Positions 28,031-36,020 of a stretch of DNA of 64,000 bases are shown here, piece by piece. Location: positions 1-64,000 of the forward strand of contig NZ_FOSN01000007.1 in assembly GCF_900114285.1 (NCBI RefSeq). Direction: 5' to 3'. Positions within the stretch are counted from its first letter, which is position 1, and each line of letters begins with the position of its first letter. The translations under genes were made by a program, and so were the position numbers. Origin of the DNA: Methylocapsa palsarum (GTDB lineage: Bacteria > Pseudomonadota > Alphaproteobacteria > Rhizobiales > Beijerinckiaceae). Under the pieces are notes generated by a model. That model had not been told where the DNA came from. It worked only from the letters and a program-made list of their open reading frames with translations, and made no database searches.

Positions 28031-28756
28031 ATGGTTGACCAGGTGAAATCCGAATCCGATCCCCTAGGCTTGGCGCCGCCGCCCAAGGACGCTCGAAAAG
28101 CGATCATTGACGCTTTGCTGGAGCTTGCCGGAGAGAGAAACTGGGAGGACATCACGATCAGCGACATCGCCGCCCGGGCGAATGTCTCTCTTTCCACCTT
28201 TCGCGAATTTTTCCCCTCCAAAGGCGCGATCCTCGCCAGCTTTTCGCGCAACATCGACAAGCTCGTCCTCGATACGACCGGCGACGATCTCGCCGGCGAA
28301 CCCGCCAAGGAACGCCTATTCGACGTTCTGATGCGCCGCCTCGATGTCCTCACGCCCTATAAAGCCGCCCTTGAAGGCGTCGCCGAATGGGCGCGCAAGG
28401 ATCCATTGGGCGCTTCGGCGATCAATCAGGTGAATTTGAACTCCATGCGCTTCATGCTCGAAGCGTCGGGAATCGATTCCGAAGGCCCCGTCGGCGCGAT
28501 CAAGCTTCAGGGATTGGTGCTGGCGTGGCGGCGAATCCTGAATGTCTGGTTTCACGACGACGATCCGGGCCTTGCCTCGACAATGGCCGCGCTCGACCGG
28601 GAATTGACCAAAGGCGGAAAGTTCGTCGCGCGCGCGGAGGATTTGAACCGGCTGGTCTCGCCCCTGTTTTCGCTGGCGAGGGCCGTGTTCATCCCACGCG
28701 GGCCGGATCATCATGGAGCGGGCGCCCAGTCGAAGGATGCAAGCGCCTCATCATAG
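28031..28756 (+). CDS. TetR/AcrR-family regulator
   Basis: The 241-residue protein has the TetR helix-turn-helix at the N-terminus: KAIIDALLELAGERNWEDITISDIAARANVSLSTFREFFPSKGAILASF (about residues 23-71, given here as the region limits). The rest is a helical ligand-binding and dimer domain. A ribosome site GGAGG lies 7 bases before the ATG. The HTH has FREFF in place of the common YRHF/YYHF. No divergent partner gene is adjacent, so its target is unknown; its ligand cannot be predicted. Confidence 0.88.
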   Translation: MVDQVKSESDPLGLAPPPKDARKAIIDALLELAGERNWEDITISDIAARANVSLSTFREFFPSKGAILASFSRNIDKLVLDTTGDDLAGEPAKERLFDVLMRRLDVLTPYKAALEGVAEWARKDPLGASAINQVNLNSMRFMLEASGIDSEGPVGAIKLQGLVLAWRRILNVWFHDDDPGLASTMAALDRELTKGGKFVARAEDLNRLVSPLFSLARAVFIPRGPDHHGAGAQSKDASASS

Positions 28757-28798
28757 GCGGCTCGCGACGTTCTCGGATCCGGTCCGGGCGGGAGCGCG

Positions 28799-29323
28799 CT
28801 ATTTGCGCCGTCCGGAGCGTGGATTTTTATCGTCGAGACGGGTCCATTCCTGCGGCGCCAGTTCGATCTCCTTTGGAGCGGCGGGACGGCGGCCGGGTTG
28901 GACCGTTTTGCCTTGCAGCCACGCGGCGATTTGTCCGCGGATCGACGGAGCCGCAAGGGCAAAGCCAAAAAAATCCGTCACAAATCCGGGCAAAATCAAC
29001 AGGATCGAGCCCAATCCCGCCAGCGCGCCATCGAACATGGCGTCTCTTGCCGCCGGATTTTCCTCGTCGGAGGGCCGGCCCAGCCCCCGGCGGAAATTGA
29101 TCGCCGCGGACAGGCCGACGTTCCGCAACATCGTGGCCCCCGCAATGCTGGTCAGAAGGCAGAGGAACACCGCGCCGGCGAAGCCAACCATATGGACAAC
29201 CAGACTGAAGGCCGCGAATTCAGCCAAAAGCCAGAGTCCAAGGTAGAGAACAAACTGCCCGGGCAGACGCAGAGGCGACCCGGACGATTGAAGGTTAAAC
29301 CGGACAAATCGTATTTCAGCCAT
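28799..29323 (-). CDS. fxsA: FxsA-family membrane protein
   Basis: The 174-residue protein has FxsA's helices: FVLYLGLWLLAEFAAFSLVVHMVGF, AVFLCLLTSIAGATMLRNVG, and GLGSILLILPGFVTDFFGFALAAP with the family's LLILPGFVTD motif. In E. coli, FxsA modifies exclusion of phage T7 by F plasmids; its normal role is unknown. I prefer the ATG at 29323, because AGGAG lies 7 bases before it, over an ATG 6 codons upstream. It is divergent from the Tim44-like gene, as in many Hyphomicrobiales. Confidence 0.88.
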   Translation of the reverse strand: MAEIRFVRFNLQSSGSPLRLPGQFVLYLGLWLLAEFAAFSLVVHMVGFAGAVFLCLLTSIAGATMLRNVGLSAAINFRRGLGRPSDEENPAARDAMFDGALAGLGSILLILPGFVTDFFGFALAAPSIRGQIAAWLQGKTVQPGRRPAAPKEIELAPQEWTRLDDKNPRSGRRK

Positions 29324-29408
29324 TTTACGCTCCTGAGCCATTATATGATAAGGAACGTTACGTGGCGCAACACGCCGCTGCGTCGAGAAACGAGGCGTCG
29401 AGCAAAAG

Positions 29409-30134
29409 ATGAATGAGTCCGTGGATATGTCGACGATCGTTTTCGCGCTGCTCGCCGCCTTCGTGTTGTGGAAGCTGCGCTCCGTGCTTGGAACGAGAAA
29501 CGGCGAAGAGCGGCGGCGGCCTTCCTACCTCGATCGCGGGCCGGACGGCGCGCGCCCGAAAGCCGACGACGGCGCAAATATCGTCCGCCTCCCAGGGTCC
29601 GCCGACGCGCTCGCGGGGAAGGCGCTCGCGCCTGAGCCAGATCCCACAGAACGCTGGAAAGGGTTTGCCGCGCCAGGATCGAAAACATGGGCAGGTCTCG
29701 ACGCTATCGCCGCCGCCGATCCTTCATTTTCGGCGCAAGCCTTTCTCGACGGCGCGAAAGCCGCCTATGAAGCGATCATTTCGGCCTTTGCGGCCAGCGA
29801 TCGCGAGACGTTGGGGAACCTCCTCGCCAAGGACGTTTTCACCAGCTTCGATCAGGCCCTCACCGAACGCGAAAAGCGCGGCGAGACGGTCGAGACCACC
29901 TTTGTCTCGGTCGACAAGCCGTTGATCGAGGACGCCGAACTGAACGGGCGCATGGCCCAGATGACATTAAGATTCACAGCCGGCATGATCACGGCGACGC
30001 GGGACAAGGACGGGGCCGTGATCGACGGCAGCGCCGATAAAGTAAGCGAAGTCAACGATTTGTGGACGTTTGCGCGCGATGTCGGATCCCGCGATCCGAA
30101 CTGGAGACTGATCGCGACCGGAGCCGGGGTCTGA
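29409..30134 (+). CDS. Tim44/TimA-family inner-membrane protein
   Basis: The 241-residue protein has one N-terminal membrane helix (STIVFALLAAFVLWKLRSVLG, about residues 8-28), a disordered linker and a C-terminal Tim44-like domain (FLDGAKAAYEAIISAFAASDRETLGNLL to the end). Mitochondrial Tim44 tethers the import motor; in alphaproteobacteria the homologue (TimA) is membrane-bound and its role is less clear. It starts the timA-mltA-smr cluster, 4 bases before mltA. Confidence 0.88.
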   Translation: MNESVDMSTIVFALLAAFVLWKLRSVLGTRNGEERRRPSYLDRGPDGARPKADDGANIVRLPGSADALAGKALAPEPDPTERWKGFAAPGSKTWAGLDAIAAADPSFSAQAFLDGAKAAYEAIISAFAASDRETLGNLLAKDVFTSFDQALTEREKRGETVETTFVSVDKPLIEDAELNGRMAQMTLRFTAGMITATRDKDGAVIDGSADKVSEVNDLWTFARDVGSRDPNWRLIATGAGV

Positions 30135-30138
30135 TGCA

Positions 30139-31383
30139 TTGGAACGGGCCCTGCGGCGGACCGCATGGGCCGCGGCGTGCGCGGGCCTCGTGACCCTCGC
30201 ATCCGCGTCGCAGGCCGGCGATGGCGCCGCGGCTCAATGGCGGCGAGACATTCCGCTCCCGCCAGGGGCTTCGCTGCAGGGCGTGCCGTTTCGTGATCTC
30301 GCCGGGTTTGCGCAGGACGATCACCTGGAAGCGTTCGCGGTCTTTTTGCGATCCTGCGTCTCGATCGCCAGCGGCGCGCGCGCCTTACGCGACGCGGTTC
30401 CGGCTCCAGCCTCGCTCGTCTCGGTTTGCCGCCGCGCTCTTTCGGCGGAGGTCAGGGACAAAGCTTCCGCTCAACGGTTTTTCGAAACCAATTTCCGGGC
30501 GTTCCGGGTGTCCGCCAAACCGGACGGCTCCAGCGACGCCTTTTTGACCGGCTATTTCGAACCCGTCGTCGATGGTTCGCTTGCGGAAGGTCCAGACTTT
30601 TCCGCCCCGATTCTGTCCCGGCCGGACGATCTCGTGACCTTGCCCTCGGCCGCCTCGCCCGGGTCAGGTCCGCTCGCTGGACTGGCGGCGGCGCGGCGGC
30701 TCCCCGATCAGAGCCTTTGGCCCTATCCCGACCGCGCGGCGATCGAGGCCGGAGACATTTTTGGTCACGCCGTCCCGATCGTCTGGCTGCGCGACGCCGT
30801 GGAGGTCTTTATTGTACAGGTGCAGGGCTCCGCCCGCGTCCGCCTGGCTGACGGGACCTTACTGCGCCTTGTTTACGCCGGGCGCAATGGCCAGCCTTAC
30901 ACGTCGATCGGCAAGATCCTGGTCGATACCGGAGAGATCGCCGCGCAGGACATGTCGCTGGCGCGGCTCAAGCAATGGATCCGCGATCACGGCCAAAGCC
31001 CTTCCGAACCGGGCGGAGCGCTCATGCAGCGCAATCGCTCCTATATCTTTTTCGATCTCGAAACGTCGCTCGGCCTCGATGAAGGTCCTGTCGGCGGCGC
31101 CGGTTTGAGCCTCTCGCGGCTGCGCTCGATCGCGATCGACCGCTCGATCTGGCCGTATGGTCTGCCGGCCTGGATCGAGGCCGAAATTCCTTGGCGCGAC
31201 GCCTCGCCTTCCCCGTTCCGGCGCCTCATGATCGCGCAGGACACCGGCTCGGCCATTATTGGACCCGCGCGCGCCGACATTTTTTTCGGGTCGGGGGATG
31301 ACGCCGGGGCGCGGGCGGGCGATATTCGCAGCTCGGGCGATTTCGTCATCTTCCTTCCTTTTGAAGAGGGTTCGGACCGGTGA
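30139..31383 (+). CDS. mltA: MltA-family lytic murein transglycosylase
   Basis: The 414-residue enzyme cleaves peptidoglycan glycan strands to form 1,6-anhydromuramyl ends. It has a signal peptide (TAWAAACAGLVTLASASQA, about residues 8-26) and the MltA barrel: FLTGYFEPVVDGS, FFVQVQGS-like (EVFIVQVQGSARVRL) and the C-terminal 3D domain LMIAQDTGSAIIGPARADIFFGSG, whose Asp (in AQDTG) is catalytic in the family. The start is TTG at 30139, since no ATG is in frame nearby. No lipobox is evident. It overlaps smr by 4 bases. Confidence 0.92.
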   Translation: MERALRRTAWAAACAGLVTLASASQAGDGAAAQWRRDIPLPPGASLQGVPFRDLAGFAQDDHLEAFAVFLRSCVSIASGARALRDAVPAPASLVSVCRRALSAEVRDKASAQRFFETNFRAFRVSAKPDGSSDAFLTGYFEPVVDGSLAEGPDFSAPILSRPDDLVTLPSAASPGSGPLAGLAAARRLPDQSLWPYPDRAAIEAGDIFGHAVPIVWLRDAVEVFIVQVQGSARVRLADGTLLRLVYAGRNGQPYTSIGKILVDTGEIAAQDMSLARLKQWIRDHGQSPSEPGGALMQRNRSYIFFDLETSLGLDEGPVGGAGLSLSRLRSIAIDRSIWPYGLPAWIEAEIPWRDASPSPFRRLMIAQDTGSAIIGPARADIFFGSGDDAGARAGDIRSSGDFVIFLPFEEGSDR

Positions 31384-32006
31384 AGGAAAGCGGTTCGACT
31401 TTTTTCAAGGGGCGGCTGCGCCGGTTGAGCCCGGAAGAGATCAATCTCTGGCTGGCGGTGACCAAGAGCGTCGCGCCGCTGCCGGGCGCCCGTTCGCCGC
31501 CGCCCGCCGCGCCAGAGCGGCCCGCCGGCCCGCCGGGGAAGTCCGAACCTTGCGTCGGCAAGCCAAAAGCGAACGGCGAGGCCGGATCGAGGATTCTCCC
31601 GGGCCCTTCGCCAGCCGCCCGCCCTGCAGCGCCGGCGCTCGCCCCGCTGGAGCGGCGGCTGCGGCAGAAACTGGCGCGAGGCCGCGCGGGGCCCGATGCG
31701 GCGATCGATCTGCACGGTTTGCGCAGTCACGAGGCGCACGGGGCTCTGTACCAATTTCTGGTCAGGGCTCAGCTCGACGGAGCCAAGCTCGTGCTCGTCG
31801 TCACCGGCAAGGGCGAACGCGACGGGGCGGGCGAGCGGGCGCCGGGCGTGCTTCGCCGCAGCGTTCCGCAATGGCTGCGCGGCGCCGAATATCATTCGAT
31901 TGTCGTCGGATTCGAGGAAGCCTCCCGTCCTCATGGCGGCGCCGGAGCCCTTTATGTGAGGCTGCGCCGGCGCGACCGCGTCAAGCGGGAGCGACCCGGC
32001 GAATGA
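31380..32006 (+). CDS. Smr-domain endonuclease-like protein
   Basis: The 208-residue protein has a Pro/Ala-rich N-terminal linker (about residues 30-90) and a C-terminal Smr domain with the signatures DLHGLRSHEAH (about 108-118) and VTGKGER (about 139-145). Smr domains nick DNA or RNA. In bacteria, stand-alone Smr proteins have been tied to ribosome rescue on stalled mRNA, though for this alphaproteobacterial form the role is not settled. The GTG start at 31380 overlaps the mltA stop (GTGA). Confidence 0.88.
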   Translation: MKESGSTFFKGRLRRLSPEEINLWLAVTKSVAPLPGARSPPPAAPERPAGPPGKSEPCVGKPKANGEAGSRILPGPSPAARPAAPALAPLERRLRQKLARGRAGPDAAIDLHGLRSHEAHGALYQFLVRAQLDGAKLVLVVTGKGERDGAGERAPGVLRRSVPQWLRGAEYHSIVVGFEEASRPHGGAGALYVRLRRRDRVKRERPGE

Positions 32007-32052
32007 CAAGGGTTCGAAAGCGCAGCATATCTCCGGCGGGAGCGCCGCCCCG

Positions 32053-32472
32053 ATGAGCGCCCCCGCCAGCGATTGGGCTGATCTCGCCGCGCCCTCTCTC
32101 GCCGACCTCGAACGTCTCGCCGAGGCGGCGTTCGCCGCGTTGCCGGACGAATTTCGCCGCCTCTGCGAAGGCCTCGTCATCCAGATCGACGATTTTCCCG
32201 ACGATGAAACGCTGAAGCACATGGAGTGCGAAAGCGATTTCGATCTTCTGGGCCTCTTTCGCGGCCGGAGTCTCGCCCAGGGCGAGGTCGGCGCCCAGAC
32301 CGGCCAGTTTCCGAACATGGTCTGGCTGTACCGCCGGCCGATCCTCGATTTCTGGGCGGACCAGGAGGACACCCTCGGCGCCGTCGTCACCCATGTCCTC
32401 GTGCATGAAATCGGCCATCATTTCGGATTGTCGGACGAGGATATGGCGGCGATCGAGGAGGCGGCGGGCTGA
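32053..32472 (+). CDS. Small zincin-type metallopeptidase
   Basis: The 139-residue protein has the zinc motif HEIGHHFG (about residues 118-125) preceded by THVLV, the C-terminal signature of the DUF1025/minimal MMP-like zincin family. The N-terminal half has [12 protein letters not shown] and LLGLFRG, also family features. Zinc is bound by the two His of HExxH and a downstream acid or His. The substrate is unknown. It follows smr by 46 bp and may be on the same transcript. Confidence 0.88.
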   Translation: MSAPASDWADLAAPSLADLERLAEAAFAALPDEFRRLCEGLVIQIDDFPDDETLKHMECESDFDLLGLFRGRSLAQGEVGAQTGQFPNMVWLYRRPILDFWADQEDTLGAVVTHVLVHEIGHHFGLSDEDMAAIEEAAG

Positions 32473-32624
32473 GATTGCGCAAAGACGCGCAGCTTCCCCC
32501 CAAGCCCCGCTCACGCCGCAAAAGGTCCTGTTCGAACCTCATTGTTTGCGCCGGAGCCATGGGTTTGCTAGCACCTGTCAACTCATTGGAGGCGCTGGGT
32601 TCAGGCGCCAGGGACAGGCATTCC

Positions 32625-33230
32625 ATGGAAAAGTTCACTTCGCTGACGGGCGTCGCCGCGCCGCTGAAAATCACCAATATCGACACCGACATGATCATCC
32701 CGAAGCAATATCTGAAGACGATCAAGCGGACGGGTCTTGGCGGCGGCCTTTTCGCCGAACTGCGCTATTACGAGGACGGTTCGGAAAACCCCGATTTCGT
32801 CCTGAACAAGCCGGCTTACCGCAATGCGAAGATTTTAGTGGCGGAAGACAATTTCGGCTGCGGCTCATCGCGCGAGCACGCGCCCTGGGCGCTGCTCGAT
32901 TTCGGCGTCCGCTGCGTCATCTCGACCAGCTTTGCCGACATTTTTTATAACAATTGCTTCAAGAACGGCATTCTCCCCATCCGGGTCTCGCCCGAGGATC
33001 TCACAAAGCTGATGGACGACGCGGAGCGGGGCTCGAACGCGACGATGTCGATCGATCTCGAAAAGCAAGAGATCCGGGGTCCGGACGGCGGCGTTCTGAA
33101 GTTCGACATCGATCCGTTCCGGAAACATTGCCTTCTGCTGGGGCTTGACGACATCGGCCTGACGCTGGAAAAAGCCGCGCGGATCGAAGCTTTCGAGGCC
33201 AAGGCCGCTCAGGAACGGAACTGGTTGTAG
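32625..33230 (+). CDS. leuD: 3-isopropylmalate dehydratase small subunit
   Basis: The 201-residue subunit joins LeuC to isomerise 2- and 3-isopropylmalate in leucine synthesis. It shows [15 protein letters not shown] (about 17-31), the swivel-domain site [17 protein letters not shown] (about 76-92) and [20 protein letters not shown] start at the ATG at 32625, which fits the family N-terminus ([14 protein letters not shown]); the frame stays open upstream without similarity. leuC and leuB are not in the window. Confidence 0.96.
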   Translation: MEKFTSLTGVAAPLKITNIDTDMIIPKQYLKTIKRTGLGGGLFAELRYYEDGSENPDFVLNKPAYRNAKILVAEDNFGCGSSREHAPWALLDFGVRCVISTSFADIFYNNCFKNGILPIRVSPEDLTKLMDDAERGSNATMSIDLEKQEIRGPDGGVLKFDIDPFRKHCLLLGLDDIGLTLEKAARIEAFEAKAAQERNWL

Positions 33231-33374
33231 AATTATTCGGACCGAAACATTCAAAAAAACCCGTAGCGCCCGCAAGGCGCCACTGCTAATGTCCGCGCGA
33301 ACATCGTAGATGTGTTCAAGGGTACAGGAAACGTAAGCGGCGAAAAATCGCACCGCTTAAGCAAAGAGGCTCAC

Positions 33375-33452
33375 ATGGCTTGGACCACCCCCGTTATCAT
33401 CGAAGTTTGCATCGGCCTGGAAGTGACGAGCTACGCGTCCGCCGAAATCTGA
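33375..33452 (+). CDS. pqqA: PQQ precursor peptide PqqA
   Basis: The 25-residue peptide (starting MAWTTPVIIEVCIGLEVTSY) holds the Glu16-x3-Tyr20 pair that PqqE crosslinks to build pyrroloquinoline quinone. GAGG lies 9 bases before the ATG. It heads the pqq cluster, 47 bp upstream of pqqB. PqqA is normally strongly expressed, so the 145-bp gap after leuD should hold its promoter; I could not fix it. Confidence 0.95.
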   Translation: MAWTTPVIIEVCIGLEVTSYASAEI

Positions 33453-33499
33453 AGGAACGAGCTTCGCGCTTCTCCTTGACATTCTGATTGGTTCGCTGC

Positions 33500-34396
33500 T
33501 TGCGCATCCTCGTTCTAGGTTCGGCAGCCGGCGGAGGATTTCCCCAGTGGAATTGCTCCTGCCCGGTATGTAGCCTCGCCTGGAGCGGGGATTCTCGCGT
33601 AAGGCCGCGCACGCAGTCCAGTCTGGCGGTCACCGCCGACGGCGAGCGCTGGCTGCTTCTGAACGCCTCGCCGGATCTGCGCCAGCAGATCATCGCGTCG
33701 CCCGACCTTCATCCGCGCGCCAAAAGGCATTCGCCGATTTCGGCGGTCTTCGTCACCAACGGCGACATCGATCATCTCGCCGGCCTTTTGACCTTGCGCG
33801 AACAGCAGGGATTCAGGCTCTTTGGGAGCCGAACAACCTTGACGCAGGTCGCCGAGGGAAAGCTTTTCGGCGTCCTGAACAAGACGCTTGTCGAGACCTG
33901 CCCGGTTAAGCTCGACGAGACGACGGACACCGGCGTCGGCCTTCGCGTCACCCCGTTTTCCGTTCCCGGCAAGGAGCCGCTTTATCTCGAGGGCGAGAGC
34001 GTCGAGATCGGCGCGGAAACCGAATCGACCGTCGGGCTTGAGATCACGGACGGCGTCCACACCTTTTTCTATATTCCGGGCTGCGCCGACGTGAACGAGC
34101 GGGTGCGCGAAAGGCTTCGCGGAGCCGCGCTGATCTTCTTCGACGGCACGACCTATACCGACGACGAGATGGTCGCTTTAGGGCTTTCGGCGAAAACCGC
34201 CTGGCGCATGGGACATGTCGCCATGAGCGGCGAAAAAGGCTCCTTGGAGCGGCTCAAGGATTGCGGGATCGGCCGCAAGATCTATGTCCATATCAACAAC
34301 ACCAATCCGGTCCTGATCGAGGATTCGAAAGAGCGTCAGGTCGTCGAAAGCGCGGGCTGGACTGTCGCCCACGATGGGATGGAGGTGTCGTTATGA
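33500..34396 (+). CDS. pqqB: PQQ biosynthesis protein PqqB
   Basis: The 298-residue protein is a metallo-beta-lactamase-fold oxygenase that hydroxylates the crosslinked Glu-Tyr intermediate. It shows VLGSAAGGGFPQWNCSC at the start, with the zinc Cys cluster (CSCPVC), then FVTNGDIDHLAGLL (metal HxxxDH variant) and HINNTNPVL near the end. I prefer the TTG at 33500, which gives the family start (M)RILVLGSAAGGG; a TTG at 33488 is also in frame. Its 3' end (MEVSL-stop) is echoed 33 bases downstream in the gap before pqqD. Confidence 0.95.
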   Translation: MRILVLGSAAGGGFPQWNCSCPVCSLAWSGDSRVRPRTQSSLAVTADGERWLLLNASPDLRQQIIASPDLHPRAKRHSPISAVFVTNGDIDHLAGLLTLREQQGFRLFGSRTTLTQVAEGKLFGVLNKTLVETCPVKLDETTDTGVGLRVTPFSVPGKEPLYLEGESVEIGAETESTVGLEITDGVHTFFYIPGCADVNERVRERLRGAALIFFDGTTYTDDEMVALGLSAKTAWRMGHVAMSGEKGSLERLKDCGIGRKIYVHINNTNPVLIEDSKERQVVESAGWTVAHDGMEVSL

Positions 34397-34467
34397 TCGC
34401 GCGTCGCGATGAACGAGGTGTCGTTTATGAGCGCTGAAGATCGCATTTCCGGAGGCGATCGCACCAA
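34397..34467 (+). other. pqqB-pqqD junction with direct repeat and 20-codon ORF, where pqqC is expected
   Basis: In the standard order pqqC stands between pqqB and pqqD, but only 71 bases are here. GAGGTGTCGTTATGA (34382-34396, end of pqqB) is repeated with one extra T at 34415-34430. The second copy lies in an ATG ORF of 20 codons (34409-34471; [20 protein letters not shown]) that overlaps the pqqD start as ATGA. It could be a deletion scar, a small leader cistron keeping pqqD coupled, or chance. PqqC, the final ring-closing oxidase, must be encoded elsewhere if PQQ is made. Confidence 0.6.
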
Positions 34468-34755
34468 ATGACGATCGAAACGCGGATCGCCGACGGCTCC
34501 AGGCCGCGCCTGCCGCGAGGCGTTCGCCTGAAACATGACGACGCCCGGGGCGAATGGCTCTTGCTGGCCCCGGAGCGATTGGTCAAGACAGACGCGATCG
34601 CGCTCGCCATTTTGCAGCGCTGCGACGGCGTCGCGACGTTCTCGGCCATCGTCGATGATCTGGCGGCGGCGTTCTCCGCCGATCGCGGCCGGGTCGAGAC
34701 CGATGTCCGCGCCTTGCTCGAAGACCTCGCCGCCAAACGGATGATCGACCTTTGA
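34468..34755 (+). CDS. pqqD: PQQ peptide chaperone PqqD
   Basis: The 95-residue RRE-type chaperone binds PqqA and presents it to PqqE. The family pattern is clear: [21 protein letters not shown], then [22 protein letters not shown] and a C-terminal helix pair ending KRMIDL. In Methylorubrum extorquens PqqD is the C-terminal part of a PqqC/D fusion; here it is a separate gene with no PqqC domain. It overlaps pqqE by 4 bases. Confidence 0.92.
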   Translation: MTIETRIADGSRPRLPRGVRLKHDDARGEWLLLAPERLVKTDAIALAILQRCDGVATFSAIVDDLAAAFSADRGRVETDVRALLEDLAAKRMIDL

Positions 34756-35876
34756 CACACGATCCGCAGCGTATCGCGCCGCCTGTCGGCCTTCTCGCGG
34801 AGCTGACGCACCGGTGTCCGCTCGCCTGCCCCTATTGCTCCAATCCGCTGCAGCTCGAACAACGCGCCGACGAACTCGACGCCGCGGCGTGGAAACGGGT
34901 TTTTTCGGAAGCCGCCGCGCTCGGCGTTCTCCACGCGCATTTGTCGGGCGGCGAACCGGCCTCCCGGAGCGACCTTGCCGACATCGTCGCTCATTGCGCG
35001 AAAGAAGGATTGTACACAAACCTGATCACCTCGGGGATTGGCCTGACCGAGGATCGCGTCAAGGCGCTCGCGGGGGCCGGGCTCGACCATGTCCAGCTTG
35101 CGATCCAGGATGCGGAAGCGGATTCGGCGGACCGCATTTGCGGGTATCAGGGCGCTTTCGCGCGGAAGATCGAGGCCGCGGCCTGGATCGTTGCGGCGGG
35201 AATGCCGCTCACCATCAACGCCGTCATTCATCGCGCCAACGTCGCCCGGGCCGGAAAGATGGTTGAACTCGCGGTCGCGCTCGGGGCGCGGCGGGTCGAA
35301 ATCGCCCATACGCAATATTACGGCTGGGGGATGCTCAACCGGGCCGCCCTCATGCCGGGGCGCGGCGAGGCCGAGGCGGCGATCGCCGAGGTCGAAGCGC
35401 TGAGGCTCAAGCACGCTGGCGTCATCGTGATCGACCATGTCGCGCCGGATTATCACGCCCGCTACCCGAAAGCCTGTATGGGGGGATGGGCGAAACGGAG
35501 CTTCAACGTCACGCCTTCGGGAAAGGCCCTCCCCTGCCACGCCGCGGAAACAATCCCCGGCCTCGAATTCTGGAGCGTGCGCGATCATTCGCTCGCCGAA
35601 ATCTGGACGGATTCGCCGGCCTTCAACGCGTTCCGGGGAACCGGCTGGATGCGCGAGCCTTGCCGATCCTGCGAACGCAAGGAAATCGATTACGGCGGCT
35701 GCCGCTGTCAGGCGCTTGCGCTGACCGGCGACGCGCGCGAAGCTGATCCGGCGTGTCATCTGTCGCCTCATCATGGCGCCGTCGCCGCCGTCGCGATGGC
35801 GGCGGCCGGCGAAGGTCAGGATGACCTCCCCGCCTACGTTTATCGGAGCGCGAAACTGCCGGAACCAGCCCAATAA
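34752..35876 (+). CDS. pqqE: PqqA peptide cyclase PqqE (radical SAM)
   Basis: The 374-residue enzyme links Glu and Tyr of PqqA by a carbon-carbon bond, the first step of PQQ synthesis. The radical-SAM cluster motif is CPLACPYC (Cys 22, 26, 29). LSGGEPASR is the SAM-binding GGE motif. The C-terminal SPASM region carries auxiliary-cluster cysteines ([34 protein letters not shown]). The start is TTG at 34752, overlapping pqqD. It ends the cluster, and a 144-bp gap follows. Confidence 0.95.
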   Translation: MTHDPQRIAPPVGLLAELTHRCPLACPYCSNPLQLEQRADELDAAAWKRVFSEAAALGVLHAHLSGGEPASRSDLADIVAHCAKEGLYTNLITSGIGLTEDRVKALAGAGLDHVQLAIQDAEADSADRICGYQGAFARKIEAAAWIVAAGMPLTINAVIHRANVARAGKMVELAVALGARRVEIAHTQYYGWGMLNRAALMPGRGEAEAAIAEVEALRLKHAGVIVIDHVAPDYHARYPKACMGGWAKRSFNVTPSGKALPCHAAETIPGLEFWSVRDHSLAEIWTDSPAFNAFRGTGWMREPCRSCERKEIDYGGCRCQALALTGDAREADPACHLSPHHGAVAAVAMAAAGEGQDDLPAYVYRSAKLPEPAQ

Positions 35877-36020
35877 TGCGGCGTTCCGCCCGCAGGGAAC
35901 CATGTTTAGCGGTGGAAACCTTCGCGATAACTTGGAAAGTGAGCCGCGCAGGCCTATATCCAGGGCAGCGGAGATGATAGCCGCTATGCTGAGGCTGAAC
36001 GCCCGGCGGGAGATTTAGCG

